Shown here: piece after piece, positions 1 to 11,261 of the stretch
Layout: every line of letters begins with the position of its first letter
How positions within the stretch are numbered: the first letter of the stretch is position 1
Origin: Ochotona curzoniae
Lineage: Eukaryota > Chordata > Mammalia > Lagomorpha > Ochotonidae
Assembly (NCBI RefSeq): GCF_017591425.1
Contig: NW_024465777.1
Span: 620,001 to 684,000, forward strand
Reading direction: 5' to 3'
DNA: 64,000 nt
Notes under the pieces: model-generated
What the model was told of the DNA's origin: nothing
The model's database searches: none
What the model saw: only the letters and a program-made list of their open reading frames with translations
Position numbers and translations under genes: made by a program

Positions 1-269
1 TTCCCACACATATGAAGAAGCAGGTCTGTGGAACACACAGCCTTTTTAAAAGCTGTGATGGCAATATGTAGGTTGGTTATTTTCTTGATTATGTATAATT
101 GGAAAAAGCAATTAGAATTCATGTGGTCTCCGGGAAATATCAGACATTTGGGAACATCTTTGATCAGATTTAAGAGTGAGATGGCGTGGGCTGATATTTA
201 ACTGTTCTTTTATCCCATCCTCATTTATTTCACAAGAAGATTCTGAGAATTCATGGGATTTTAGTGTTT

Positions 270-700
270 TAACATGGAAGCTTTAGTTTCTTTTCTACCC
301 ACATTACAATGGCATCTCCCATTAGGGTAATCTTTCCTGAGTTTTCTTTTTCTAATTTCCACATCTGTAGTACAAGGCTTTTTTCCCTTTTAGCTGTGTT
401 ACAGTGGCATTTCCTGTTAGGAGGGTCTCTCACATGTTCTTTTCCATCTTCCTCATCTGTAGCATAAGCCATTTCTTTTCTAGCCACTCCTGTTAGGGAA
501 GCCAATTGCGAGTTTCTCTTTACCATTCTCATCATCTGTACTTTGAGGCATTGTATTTTTACCAATATTACAGCAGCCTTTCCAGTTAGGGGGACCTCTT
601 AAGGGTTCTCTTTCTTCCTCATCTGTACTATGAGACATTTCTTTTTAGCTACATTTTTGCAGTGTTTCCTCTTAGAGGAGTTTCTTGCAGGTTCCCCTTA
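270..700 (-). repeat. Imperfect tandem repeat (about 75-92 bp units) inside ERV gag
   Basis: On the plus strand 'catctgta' recurs at about 362, 447, 532 and 620. Each time it is followed by a T-rich block, a variant of 'acagtggcatttcct', then a variant of 'gttaggagggtctct'. A weaker fifth unit lies at about 280-360. On the minus strand each unit can encode about 29 residues with the pattern Ser/Ala-Thr-Asp-Glu-Glu, a charged run, then Pro-Pro-Asn-Arg/Trp-Lys and paired Cys. Unit lengths near multiples of three suggest growth in a coding context, but frames now differ between units. Confidence 0.65.
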
Positions 701-739
701 TAAAATTATAATAACTGCTTTAATTAAAACCCATGTAAT

Positions 740-982
740 CTAAAAACTAACATGAATATCTTCTATCTTTCTGGCCTTTTCTCCATTTTTCTGAGTAAAA
801 TTCTTAAATTCAGTTTCTAGCGTCCCTTCATCTGGGAGCCAAGGGTTATATTCACAAATAAACTCTAAATAAGAACACAATTGCTGCCTAGTTACCTTTG
901 CTCCACTTTTCACTAAAAATTTCTGCATAAGAGAGATAAAAGACTGTGTTCTACACTGATTCTGGCCCATTGTCCCACTCAC
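740..982 (-). pseudogene. gag matrix-domain fragment of class II ERV
   Basis: This 80-codon minus-strand frame has an internal Met-Gly-Gln that probably marks the true gag start at about 970. It carries a Leu-rich helix, 'GAKVTRQQL' and 'NPWLPDEGT', the last matching the conserved tryptophan/proline turn of betaretrovirus-like matrix proteins. In a live element the protein would drive membrane targeting and particle assembly. Here only the first 80 or so residues remain open. The match is by motif recognition only. Confidence 0.6.
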
Positions 983-1022
983 CTCTGTGGGGTCTCCATC
1001 ACAATTTCTTTTCTTCTTTAAA

Positions 1023-1040
1023 GTCCCTGTTCAGGTGTCA
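1023..1040 (-). other. Retroviral primer binding site, tRNA-Lys type
   Basis: The minus-strand sequence 'tgacacctgaacagggac' differs at only a few positions from the tRNA-Lys primer site typical of beta- and lentiviruses. It sits directly inside the LTR boundary, where the minus-strand DNA primer anneals. It fixes the LTR edge and the orientation of the element. Confidence 0.75.
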
Positions 1041-1480
1041 CTTGTTTGCTGTCCTGCAGCGAATGACTTGGTGCTTAGAGATGATAATGACATGCATGGA
1101 CCACTAACTGATGGTCAATAGCCAAAGTTTATTAGTGGCATCAGACTTTTATAGACCGGAGGGTCACATAGGATAAAGGAGGAAGTATTGAGCTTATCTA
1201 CAGGACCCATTGATTGTTTCCACACCCTTGTTTGGAACTCCTGTTTTGTCTATCCCACCAAGTATTTTCATTCAAATGGTATCCACTCAGCTGTTCTCAA
1301 ACAAATGATAACCAATCAGTTATACAAAAGGTATCCATTCAGTTGTTCTCATACAAATATTACCCTATCAATTGTAATCCTATGCTCTCTGACCTTCTAG
1401 AGTCACATTGTCCTTCTATACTAGACTGTGTGTCAGAACAGGAGTAGAGTCACATTAGGCAGAGCCATGACACTAACCAG
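1041..1480 (-). mobile_element. 5' LTR of the class II ERV
   Basis: Reading the minus strand, the segment ends immediately before the primer binding site. It contains a TATA-like 'tataaaagtc' (plus-strand 1145-1154) and, about 20 bases later, an 'aataaa' signal (plus-strand 1128-1133). That gives a normal U3-R-U5 order. The outer end is uncertain; the plausible start lies between 1440 and 1480. Several copies of 'tatccattcag/ttgttctc'-like text at 1265-1360 look like short U3 direct repeats. Confidence 0.65.
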
Positions 1481-2742
1481 TACACCAGAGAAGCAGGTCT
1501 GGGTATAAATTCTTTAGGGGATATGTGAGCCTAACCATGTGAAAATACAAGTCCCATTGGTTAGCTTAAGAGTTGGGGTGGTGTTGTGGAAGTACAATCT
1601 CCACTTTCACACCCAAGAACTGTGGATGGAAAGACTCAAGATGGTAGAATAGAGTAAGAACAAGTTTAAACAGACAGAAACAATAGCCAGTGTGAAGCAG
1701 AAGGGGCACATTCCAAGAAATAGTAAAGGACAGATTAGTCACAGAGGAGCACCTGGAGAAGGACAGACACAGGAAAGCAGTGGAGTCAAGAGTGTGCTGT
1801 TACAGTGACCAATACCCAATGGCATTCAGCGAGCACTGATCTGAACTGCACCAGCAGCTGGAACTCCATCAGCAACAAGATGGGAAGGAACATTTACTGG
1901 GAGCTTAGGAGATGAACTCGGACAAAGGACTGACTGTCCTGTTGGTCTGTTTGATTTGACCAGGAGCAGAGACAGAGCAGCAGATCTCAGATGGGCAGTG
2001 AGGGAACAGGGTGGATTTCACAGCCCAATCCACCCCCTGGAGCCAAATCAGGGACCATTTTGTGTAAGGAGGCAAAAGCTATGGGACAGTACTGTGCATG
2101 CATAAAACAGAGAGCAAACGCATTTCAGGCTCAGTGAATTGCAAAACTTGTGGCTAGCAGATCAACAACTCTGGTAGTAGCGCATCAGACACCATTTCTT
2201 ATAGTGCAGCAAGGAATTTAAGACTGCATGGACAACAGTTTGCTGTGCAAGCACTGAGCTGGAGCAAACTCACTGAGTGCAGCGCATTGCACTGGTCCCG
2301 CAAGGAAAAAAATACCACCTTTGTCATTGAATGGGTCAAAATAGGTTAGTGTGGCCATCAGACCTAATGGCCAACAATTCCAGCAAGATGAGCATGACCA
2401 ACAACCTAGCTCCAGAGGAAACCTGGTGTCTCCCTAATACTTGGACCTACTGCAACTGAAGTGGGGGAGAGGTTATACGGATAACAATGCTCCACAGAAG
2501 GTAAAGACAGGTGAGCCAGGAGCTGGGGCAATGGAGACCTTAGTGGAAGTCTAACATAAGAACCCAGACCTGGAACTCACTGACTGTACTCACAAGTGAC
2601 TGCAAAGAGCCATGTGCCAAATTCAATAAGTAAAATCGAATTGTAGACCTGTGGGTGACATAGTTAAGAAATCTGCCCCAAGGAGAGGACTCTGATAACC
2701 AGAAGTACAATAACCAAGAGCAAAAGAAGAGCCAGAGGCACA

Positions 2743-3560
2743 ATGATTATTACTGAAGACTCCCCTGCAAAGGAGCAAAAGCCTTTGCCAACCTCAGAAT
2801 TAACTGAGGAAGACATCAAGAAAATGGGGGATACAGAATCCAAAACATTTGTTACAAAACTTGTTACCAACAATGAGAAGCACATAAAGCAGATGTACAA
2901 GGGGTTTAAGGAATATGTCACACTGGAAATGAATCAAATGAAAGCTGATATATCAGAAATTAAGAATGCATTAGAACAAATTAAAAGTACAATGGAGAGT
3001 CTCCAAAACAGAATGAACAAAGCAGAAGAAAGAATCTCAGAGCTGGAAGATATTTCTTGTCAATGGGGGAAACAAACAGAAAGATGGAAGCAGAGCTGGA
3101 TCAAGAAAGAAAAATACTCAAGAATTGAAAGACACTATTAAAAGGCCAAATATAAGAGTTATGAGAGTTCCAGAAGTTTCAGAAAGAGAAGCTGGGATTA
3201 AAGTGTATTCAATGAAATGAGGAAAAATTTCCCTAAATATCAGGGGCACAGAATTCCCAAAAGGATTGATCAAAATGATCTTCACCACCATGACACATCA
3301 TAATCAAGCTCTCTTCAATCAAACATAAGGAAAAGAGCCTTAAATGTACATGTGACAAAAAAAGTAATTGACATATAAAGGACTTCCAATCATATTCTCT
3401 GCTCACCTCTCAGAGGAAACTCTACAGACCGGAAGGGAATGGAGCAACATATTCCAGATTTTAAAAACAAAAAATTGTCATCCCAGGAAAAGGTACCCAG
3501 CAAAGCTTTCCTTTGTCTTTAAAAATGAACTAAAATTCTTCCACAGTAAAGAAAAGTAAA
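2743..3560 (+). pseudogene. L1 ORF1 (RNA-binding chaperone) remnant
   Basis: The first 132 codons are open. They contain a coiled coil ending in Asn-Lys-Ala-Glu-Glu-Arg-Ile-Ser-Glu-Leu-Glu-Asp, the classic L1 ORF1p trimerisation segment. The frame then stops at 3141. RNA-recognition and C-terminal domain sequence continues in broken frames to about 3560. ORF1p normally coats L1 RNA; this copy cannot make full-length protein. Confidence 0.8.
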
Positions 3561-3726
3561 AAAAGAAAATCATGCCTCTTCCAAACCTCCCTTAACAAAG
3601 GTTAATTAAAGATGTTCTCTTGAAAGATAAGAGGAATGGGACCCACCAAGACCAAAGGCAAATGTGAAGAACATCCCAGTAAAATAATAACAGAAGACTA
3701 AATTAAGGAACAACCCATTGCTAAAA

Positions 3727-3895
3727 TGACAGGACGAAATTACCACTTATGCAGATTAACCCGGAATGTAAATGGTTTAAACTCACCAGTCAAACCTCAT
3801 GAATTAATAAACTGGATTAAAGCAAAAAAAAAATCTATTTGTTGCCTACAGGAGACACATCTCACCAATGAAGATCAGCAGAAACTATATCTCAT
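3727..3895 (+). pseudogene. L1 ORF2 endonuclease N-terminal fragment
   Basis: Translation from 3727 starts Met-Thr-Gly-Arg and passes through the Asn-Gly-Leu-Asn-Ser-Pro block and the Leu-Gln-Glu-Thr-His motif that carries the catalytic Glu of the APE-type endonuclease. Only about 55 codons remain before the breakpoint near 3895. The rest of the endonuclease and the reverse transcriptase are missing on this strand. Confidence 0.75.
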
Positions 3896-4265
3896 TGGAG
3901 TTTGATTTTTTAAATTTAGTTTCATCGCTTCAAATACTTTCTTTCTCATTAAATTCTTCACTGACCCATAGATCATACAGTAGCATCATTATCCTCAAGA
4001 GCATTCTTGATTTTTTTTCTCATTTCTTCAGCAACACATTAGTCACTCAAATAGCATGTTATTTAGTTTCACGGTGCTTTTTTTCTTCCTGTTGATTTTT
4101 TTAATGTGGCTTTTCACTTAAGTATGGCAATGTTGTAATGGAGATTACCCACATCCAGGAGCATGTTATTTAACTTCGTGATGTAAATTTCTACTTTTCT
4201 TCTTCTTGATTTTTTTATTGTGGCTTTTCATTTAAGGGGATGTATAGTAAGTGTATAATGTAGAC
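3896..4265 (-). mobile_element. Inverted L1 ORF2 segment with internal duplication
   Basis: The plus-strand text ('catttcttcagcaacacat', 'agcatgttatttagtttc') is the reverse complement of the ORF2 region. It matches the style of the minus-strand L1 at 9060-9120. Two adjacent copies of a block of about 100 bases ('agcatgttattta' through 'ttgatttttttaatgtggc') sit at 4050-4130 and 4150-4235. It lies between plus-strand L1 5' and 3' parts, so it is an inversion or a separate insertion. Confidence 0.5.
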
Positions 4266-4269
4266 TGTC

Positions 4270-4567
4270 ATATCCAGATGTGAGGATACAATGCAATATG
4301 CATCTCTACTTCCAGATCAAAGATGCACTTCCAATGAAATTGTTAACTATATCTTGACAGTAGGATGCTGGACTCTGCCATTGTACATGTCTAGAATGAT
4401 GGTTATATGACTGTTTATGAAGAAATGTACTATAGTATTAATATAGTGAAACTCGGTGAGGGGGAGGGGTTTATGGAGAGGGTTTATGGAGTGGGTAAAG
4501 AAAATCCCAGGACTTAAGGAACTATATCATAAAATCATTATAATAATAAAGAAGTTTAAAAAAAATG
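4270..4567 (+). mobile_element. L1 3'UTR and A-rich tail
   Basis: The sequence carries a 'ggtgagggggaggggtttatgg' style G-rich 3'UTR block followed by 'cataaaatcattataataataaag' and an A run ending at 4567. This matches the 3' ends at 9700-9790 and 62560-62660. It probably closes the L1 that begins at 1615. Confidence 0.6.
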
Positions 4568-6190
4568 AACTGGTGATTGGTACAGGCCTGATGGGGAGCT
4601 AAGGGATGCCACAGCTGGGTTGGGTGAGCATGAGAGCAGTTCTGAGGGTAGCAGGTTGTGGTGGACATGACTGCATCAGCCTCCCTCAGAGTTAGTGTGG
4701 ACTGTGTCTGGGGAGCAACACATTTAACTACACTCCAGCACCCACTGGTACTTGTGAGCACCAGGGTAGGTGTAGAATGATTTGGGCTAGGCTAAGTCTT
4801 GACCTGATGAATCATGTGAAAGCTGTGTCTGAGCATGGAACAGGTGTGCCTGGGCTGCAACATTCAACCCTAAGAATTGGAAAGGGTTTTGGCTGGTTGG
4901 GCAAGGATATTATTCCTGCCAAGACAAATGGTGGACAAGGTCAACCTGGGCCAAGGGTCCACTAGTGTGCACATGTGTCCATTGGTTGGCATAGTCAGCC
5001 TTAAGTCTTGGAGATTAGATAAAGGAGTTTAGAGAACTCCTTTGTCAGATAGTAGTCCCTGTAGGTGAACTAAGGCAAGAATCAGCTCAGACCATGCCAG
5101 GTTACAGTACCCATTGACATATATGTGGGTCAGGTCTGGGGATAGACCAGGTTGGGCCAGATCATAACATCCACTGGCAGATCAGAGAGCCAAGACAGGG
5201 TGCAGGAGGGGCTAAGACTGCAACGCCAGCCTGGTCACACTGGGAAGGGGACCAGGTTCTAGCTGTACTGAGCAAGGCTGCAGCACACACCAGCAGAAGC
5301 TTGACTGAGCAAAGCTGTGCAACACAATAGTAGATGCTGAGGTGAGGTGAGCCAGGCCAGCCTGGGGTCAGTGGGTGCCGAGTTCATGAGCCCCAAGGGA
5401 GGAGGATCTGTTGGGACTCATGTCACCTGGCCTGGGTCCTGGAATCCACCTGCACAGTGGGTGCTGGGTTTGTGAGTCCCAGGGGTTAGGCAATCCAGTG
5501 GAGCCTGGGTCATCTAGTCCATGTCCTGGGACCCACATGAGAGGTGGGTGCTAGGTTTGTGAACCCTAGGGGCAGGGTATCCAATGGGGCTTGGGCTGCC
5601 TGGGCCAGGTCCTGAGGCCTGCCTGTGAGGTAGGTGGTGGGTTGTGAGCCTTAGGGATCTAGGGGCCTCAGCTCACCTGGCCCTGGTCCTTCAACCTACC
5701 AGGGAGTGAAAAGAGTGGAGCAGTCAACACAGTCCCTGATACAAATGGAAAATATGGCAGCCCATTTGGTATTTTTGCAGAGGAAAGAGAACAGAGCAAA
5801 TTGGTCAAAAAACCCAGCAACTGATAACAGCAAAAATCTGGGTGAATGGAGACTTGAGGTTGACTATGTCAGCCAATGGACATTGAGAGTGTTGCCTCAT
5901 TCTTGATTAGGTGAAATTGACAGCATTTTAGGAAAATCAGAACCACTTGGTCAGAACCTTCAGAACATGCACTACAGCAGGACCTTGGGTTGATATTGGG
6001 TGGTGGTTCCCCATCCCTGGGTACTGGGACATTTGGAAGACTGGGTGTGGTTTCCTCCTTTATCTTTCCTTCCTCCAGAGAAAAGAAGAAATAGAGAATT
6101 TGGAAACAATATTTTACCCACTTTTTCATAACCCTTAATGCTTCCCACCCTTGTAAACCATGTAATAATCATCAAAAATTAAAAAGAGAA
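4568..6190 (+). mobile_element. Non-autonomous retroposon, copy A
   Basis: About 1.6 kb of GC-rich sequence with no long open frame. Its 5' two thirds hold repeated units of about 88 bp marked by 'gtgggtgctgggtttgtgag' and variants at about 5367, 5457, 5544 and 5630. The 3' third (5690-6190) carries 'gaaattgacagcattt', 'gggttgatattgggtggtgg' and a terminal 'accatgtaataatcatc' followed by A-rich sequence. The same 3' module recurs at 11262-11720 (minus), 39546-40140 (plus) and 62826-63370 (minus). I could not assign a named family. It could be an internal-deleted LTR element or an L1 5'UTR derivative. Confidence 0.55.
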
Positions 6191-6196
6191 AATACG

Positions 6197-6545
6197 AGAC
6201 CCGGCACAGTGGCCTAATGGCTAAAGTCCTCACCTTGAATGAGCCAGGATCCCATATGGGCACTGGTTCTAATCCTGGCAGCTCCACTTCCCATCCAGCA
6301 CAACTTGCTTGTGGTCTGGGAAAGCAGTTGAGGATGGCCCAAACCCTTGGGACCCTGAACCCACATGGGAGACCTGGAGGAAATTCCTGGCTCCTAGCTC
6401 TGGATTGGCACAGCACCGGTCATTGCGCTCACTTAGGGAGTGAATCATTGGACGGAAGATTTTTCTCTCTGTCTCTCCTCCTCTCTGTATATCTGACTTT
6501 GTAATATAAATAAAAATAAACCTTTAGAAAAGAAGATAAAATACA
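6197..6545 (+). mobile_element. CSINE (lagomorph C repeat), near full length
   Basis: It starts 'gacccggcacagtggcctaa', continues through 'gatcccatatgggcactgg' and 'ctccacttcccatccagc', and ends in a CT-rich zone and 'taaaaataaacctttag'. Its head matches the pika-type C repeat better than the rabbit consensus as I remember them. Confidence 0.9.
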
Positions 6546-7320
6546 AGAACATTCAAGAACAACTAATTCCTTTTCCCATGAGAAATATTGTGTAATTTTA
6601 GTGAATTTCACTGATAGTAGACCTTGAGTGCCTCAGTTACAATCTTGTTGAGGGAATTTACAAGGTTATGATCTGTGGAAAGGTACACAATTTTTTGTTT
6701 CTCAATTTTTTCATGCAAAAATTAACTACCCTGAAACTTCAGTGTGGTGGTTAGATGAATTAATATGTAAAACACTTTATAAAGGTCAGTAATATGTATT
6801 TATTTGTTTACAAAATTAATATGTAATATTTGTGTAGGAGATTACCCCTGGATCTCCACCTGCCTAGCCCATATGGGAGGCCATAGGCACTTGGCACTCT
6901 GTGTCCTTGGCTAACTGAGACTCCAACCTGGCCTGTTCACTGGGCATGAAACAAGAGTGATGGGCTGCACCCTAGTCTCTCTTCTGTGCCCCTTTAATGA
7001 GCTGTGCTAGGACTTCCTTGGTAAACAACTCTAGGAAGTCAAATGTTACATCCGTTTTGCTTTTCAGCAGGTAACAACCTTGCCGTGAGACACAGCTTCC
7101 TATCTTCCTGTGTTTCATGACTTTTAACTTCATTGGAGGGTCCAGAGAGATAGCCATCTGTTGTTGTTGGGTGGAAGTACTGTTGAGACTGCCTTCTCCC
7201 TGACCATTTTTCCTATATAAGCTTCTTGCTTCTCTCAAATAGACAGACATCTGTCACCACCAGTTTGTCTCCAGTGTCTCTGTTGCAGAACAGTGGAATT
7301 GTGATCCCTCAAGCTAGATT
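6546..7320. other. No gene recognised
   Basis: AT-rich unique-looking sequence. A short block at 6850-7260 has a minus-strand frame of 92 codons with no recognisable motif. No splice-supported exon or clear repeat boundary was seen. Confidence 0.5.
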
Positions 7321-9285
7321 CTCTATTTATTCAAGATGATTTTGGCTATCTTTGGTTTTTTTGGCTTTTCAGATGAAAATTTGTATATTTTTCTTTCAGC
7401 TCTATGAGAAATATTTCTGGGAATTTTATTGGAATCATGTTGAATCTGAATATTACTTTTGGTAACATGGACGTTTTGATTATGTTGACTCTGCCTCTCC
7501 AGGAACATGGTATATTTCTCCATTTTCTAATGTCTTCTGTTTCTTGTTTTAGTGTTTTATAATTTTGAGTACAGAGATCTTCCACATCCTTAGTAATATT
7601 TATTCCAAGGTATTTAATTTGTTCTCTGTAACTTTGAAAGGGGCCATACTGTCTAGTTCTTTTTCAGCCCTAGAGTTGTTTGTGTATATTACAGAAATTG
7701 ATTTGTGTTCATGTAATTTGTACCCTGATATTTTACCAAATCCTCTTATAAGTCTTAAGAGTTTCTCTATTGAGTCCTTTGGTTCTCTTATGTGTTGAAT
7801 CATGTCATCTACAACCAAGGACGGTTAACTTCCTCTTTTCTAATTTGAATTCTTTTATCTTCTTTTTCTTGCCTCATGGCTCTAGTGAGGACTTTTAGTA
7901 TTATGTTAAATAACAATAGTGATAGTGGACATCTTTGTCTAGTTCCAGATCTTTCTGGGAAAGCTTCCAATTTTTCTTCATTCAGTGTGATTCTAGCATT
8001 GATTTCTTCATAAAAGCTTTTGATTGTGTTGTAGAATGTTTCTTCTATGCCTACCTTGCTTAGAGCTTGTGCATGAAGTGGTATTGGATTTCATCAAATA
8101 CTTGCACTGCATCTATTGAAACTATCATATGGCTTTTGTTGTTCAATTCCTTGATGTGGTGTATCACATTCATATATTTGCATATTTGTAACCTTCCATG
8201 CATGGCAGACCTGGTCTTTTGTGTGATGTATTGCATTCTGTTGGTTGCTATTTTGCTGAAGATTTCAGCATCTATGTTCATCAGGGGTATTGGCCTATAG
8301 TTTTCTTTCTCTGCTGTGTCTTTATCTTGTTTTGGTATTCAGGTGATGTTGGCTTTGTAGAAAGAGTTTGAGAAGATTGTCTCCATTTCTCTTGTTTAAA
8401 TAGCTTATGATAAATTGGGGTCAGTTCTACTTTGAATGCTTTTTAGAATTCTACAGTGAAGCCGTCTGGGCCTGAGCTTTTCTTTGTTGGGAGTGGTTTA
8501 AATACTGATTCTATCCCTATTTCAGTTATAGGCTTATTTAGATTTTCTGTTGCAACATGACTCGGTTTTGGTAGATGGTATTTCCAGTAATCTAGCTATT
8601 TCCTTAAAGTCTTCTGATTTGCTGGCATATAGTTGATTGATCTGTTGTTATGTTCTCTTCTTCATCTTTGTACTATTAATTCTTATCTTCTTGTGTCTTT
8701 TTTTGTATGTGTGTGTCAATTGGACCAGTGGGGTGTTTATTTTGTTTATTTCTTGAAGAATCAACTCTGTTTAATTGGCTTTGTGTAGTGCTCTTTTGGT
8801 CTAAATTTGGTTTATTTTCTCTCTTATTTTGATTATTTCCTGTTTTCTGTTGGTCTTGGGATTATTTTGCTGTTGTTTTTCTAGTTTCTTCGGGTGTATG
8901 TTTAATTCATTTACCTGATATCTTTCTTGTTTCCTAATATAGGTAATGCTTGTGATAAATTTGCCCATTAACACTGCCTTGGCAATGTCCCACAGGTTTT
9001 GGTATGTTGTGTTTGACTCTTCATTGGTTTCAAGAAATTTTTAAATTTCTTATTTGATTTCTTCTCTAATCCATTGTTCATTCAGCAGTATGTTGCTCAG
9101 CTTCCAAGCATTTACAAATTTTCTGGGATATTTTGTTTACCAGTCTTTAGTTTTACTCTGTGGTAGTCTGAGAAGATGCATAGGATGATTTTAAAATGTT
9201 TTTAATTGCTAAGGCTTGTTTTGTGACCAATAATATGATCGATCCTGGAGAACATTCCACATACAGCTAAAAAAAAGTCCAGTGT
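7321..9285 (-). pseudogene. L1 ORF2 reverse-transcriptase region
   Basis: Three minus-strand frames read as successive parts of L1 ORF2. At 8281-8060 is the segment with Ile-Ser-Ile-Asp-Ala before the polymerase core. At 7818-7600 is the catalytic palm with Asp-Asp-Met, where the usual Ala before Asp-Asp has become Val. At 7585-7323 is the thumb with 'NYKTLKQE' and 'MLPKVIFRFN'. Frameshifts and stops separate them. It is the 3' coding part of a long minus-strand L1 reaching about 14900. Confidence 0.8.
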
Positions 9286-9795
9286 TCGTGGGATGAAAGA
9301 CTGTAAATATCAATTAAAATAATTTTTTTCCACACACACAAACACACGCACATTTGAATAGACAGAGAACAACAAGGAAAGTTTGGTCAGTATAGACTCA
9401 AACATACTTTGCTAGATAGGATACAGAACAAGAACACCTCACCAAGATGCTGAAGATTTCTCTGCTCACCCCTCCTATAACGGTTATGTACCTTATATGG
9501 GGAAATGTCAATGTTGGGGCTTTTGATTGATTGGGTTTACTCTGTTGGCTCTACTTTCAGACCAGAGAAGGTCTCACCAAAAAGCCGTTGAACATATCTG
9601 GGCAATAATATGAGGATCACAATGCTTAGTACATGCTAGCAATGAAGGAATCTCAACTGAACTTGAACTGAGTCACGCAGCACGATAGAGGAATCTACCA
9701 TGGGGGGAGGGTTTGGGAGGGGTGGTGGGAATCCCAGTACATATAAAACTGTCATATAATAAAAAAAATGATAAATAAATTGAATAATCAAAAAA
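9286..9795 (+). mobile_element. 5'-truncated L1 3' end nested in the minus-strand L1
   Basis: It carries the L1 3'UTR block 'accatggggggagggtttgg', then 'ataataaaaaaaatgataaa', and ends in an A run at about 9798. A 'tccagtg' lies just before the insert (about 9277) and again just after its A tail (about 9800), and is a likely target-site duplication beside an A run. Confidence 0.7.
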
Positions 9796-9799
9796 AAAA

Positions 9800-11260
9800 T
9801 CCAGTGCCTGGAATCCCGACCAGACATTGCCTTTTTGCTCATAAGCATACTAACTAGTTTATTAATCACTAGACAACAAAAGCCCACCCCCTTTTATTCT
9901 TTGGGATTGAATTAGGATCCACCAAAATGATGAAGCATTTATTTATCTAATGATGGCTTTCCTTATTCTCTGTATTTGATGTTGTAAAAGGGCTTCAATG
10001 AATAATTCCATAAATATGCAATTTCCTTGTATTAAAGTCTATTTGAGATTAAAAAAATCATTTTTTCTATTATCTGTGTGAGATCTGTTGCTTCCTTGCC
10101 AAGAATCTGCCTTATCAATCTGTCTATTGATGTCAATGGACATTACTATTAAAACTACTATTACAGTATTGGTATTTATATCTTCCATTAGGTCCATCAG
10201 TAATTGTTTCATGTAGCTACGTATCCTGGTATTCAGCGTATATACATTTATTATTGTTGTTTCTTCTTGCTAGGTGGGTCCCTCTATCATTATGTAGTGC
10301 CCCCTTTCATCTCTTTAAATGTTTTTCACAGTGAAGTCCATATCATTTGATATCAAAATGGTGATGCCAGCTCTTTTTTCCTTTCCATTGACATGAAATG
10401 CCCTTTTCCACTCTCTCATTTTCAGCTTCAGTGTATCTTTGTTGAAAAATGTGTTTCTTGTAAGCAACAGATAAATGGACCCTGACTTTTGATCTACTCT
10501 GTTGATCTATGTTTTTTAGTGATTAGTTTAAGTCATTTGTGTTCAGAATTAATATTTACAGGTTGTGATTTGGTCTTGTCATTATTGTGGGATTTTTGTT
10601 TAACTTTGTTTCTTTTGTGGGCTTTAATGGAAAGATCTTCTCCTCTTGCCATCATTTAGAGTGGCTAACTTCTTTTCTTTTTGTGTTCAGCATGTTCATA
10701 GGGCAGGCTTAGTGTTGGTAAAGTCTTCTAGCTTCTTTTTACAGTGGAAATATTTCCTTTCACACACAAATGAGAGCTTTGCTGGACATATTGGGTTGAC
10801 AGTTTTCTGTTTTAGGAACTGGAAAATGTCACTGCTTTCTTTTCTTGCTTGAAGGGTTTATTCTGAGAAGTTGGCAATGAGCTCAATTGGGTTTCCTGTA
10901 CATGCTATCTGATCCTTTTTACAAACTTGTTTAAATATTCCTTCTTTATGTTCTGTTGAGGGAGCTTGAGAATGATACGTCTGGGTGAGGATCTTTTTGG
11001 ATCTTATCTGTTTTGGGTTCTCACCCCTTTGTGCATTTGGCTTCCCCTTATGTTCCTAATGCTACATAAGTTCTCTTTTACAATTTCATCAAACACTTCT
11101 TGCAATCCTGCCTCTTTTCCCATGCCTTCAGGAATTTTTATAATTCTGATATTCTGTTTTTTAATGTTCTCATTCAGTTCTTGGATTGTTTTCTTGGTTT
11201 TATTCAGATGCTCTTCCATATATGTCTGATTGAATGTTCTCAAATAGTTCATCTTCATTT
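9800..11260 (-). pseudogene. L1 ORF2 endonuclease region and ORF1 C-terminal half
   Basis: Continuing the minus-strand L1, 10050-10620 reads as the ORF2 endonuclease domain in reverse complement. One recognisable block is 'attatgtagtgccccctttc', typical of this domain read backwards. At 11258-11004 ORF1 sequence with Ile-Gln-Glu-Leu-Asn-Glu-Asn and Ile-Pro-Glu-Gly-Met continues. Frames are interrupted. Bases 9820-10040 are less clearly L1. Confidence 0.7.
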
Positions 11261-11261
11261 C

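Larger units (their letters stand above)
1..1040 (-). pseudogene. Class II (beta-like) ERV leader and gag remnant
   Basis: Read on the minus strand, this is the internal part just after an LTR. From 1040 downward come a primer binding site, a short leader with an 'aggtgagt' donor-like motif at about 985, then a gag start near 970 opening with Met-Gly-Gln. The frame at 982-740 resembles a betaretroviral matrix domain: a basic N-terminal helix region, then a Pro-Trp-Leu-Pro-Asp-Glu-Gly-Thr motif like the 'PWFPEEGT' type of that group. Below 740 the frame breaks repeatedly and runs into a tandem repeat at 270-700. The window edge cuts the element, so its pol and 3' LTR would lie outside. Stops and frameshifts make it non-functional. 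Confidence 0.7.
1615..3895 (+). mobile_element. L1 LINE, 5' half: 5'UTR, ORF1, start of ORF2
   Basis: The order is L1-like: about 1.1 kb of 5'UTR-type sequence (1615-2740), ORF1 from 2743, and the beginning of ORF2 from about 3727. The ORF2 part encodes a recognisable endonuclease N-terminus with Asn-Gly-Leu-Asn-Ser-Pro and Cys-Cys-Leu-Gln-Glu-Thr-His. Continuity is lost at about 3895, where sequence of opposite orientation begins. The element is old and frameshifted. Confidence 0.8.

Noticed and set aside
269..565. Regular short repeats considered as a CRISPR array
   Set aside because: Units are adjoining and imperfect with no constant repeat/unique spacer pattern. They lie in an ERV in mammalian DNA.
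6197..6300. tRNA-like heads of CSINEs as tRNA genes
   Set aside because: CSINEs derive from a tRNA, but the cloverleaf is not preserved and A-rich retroposon tails are present.
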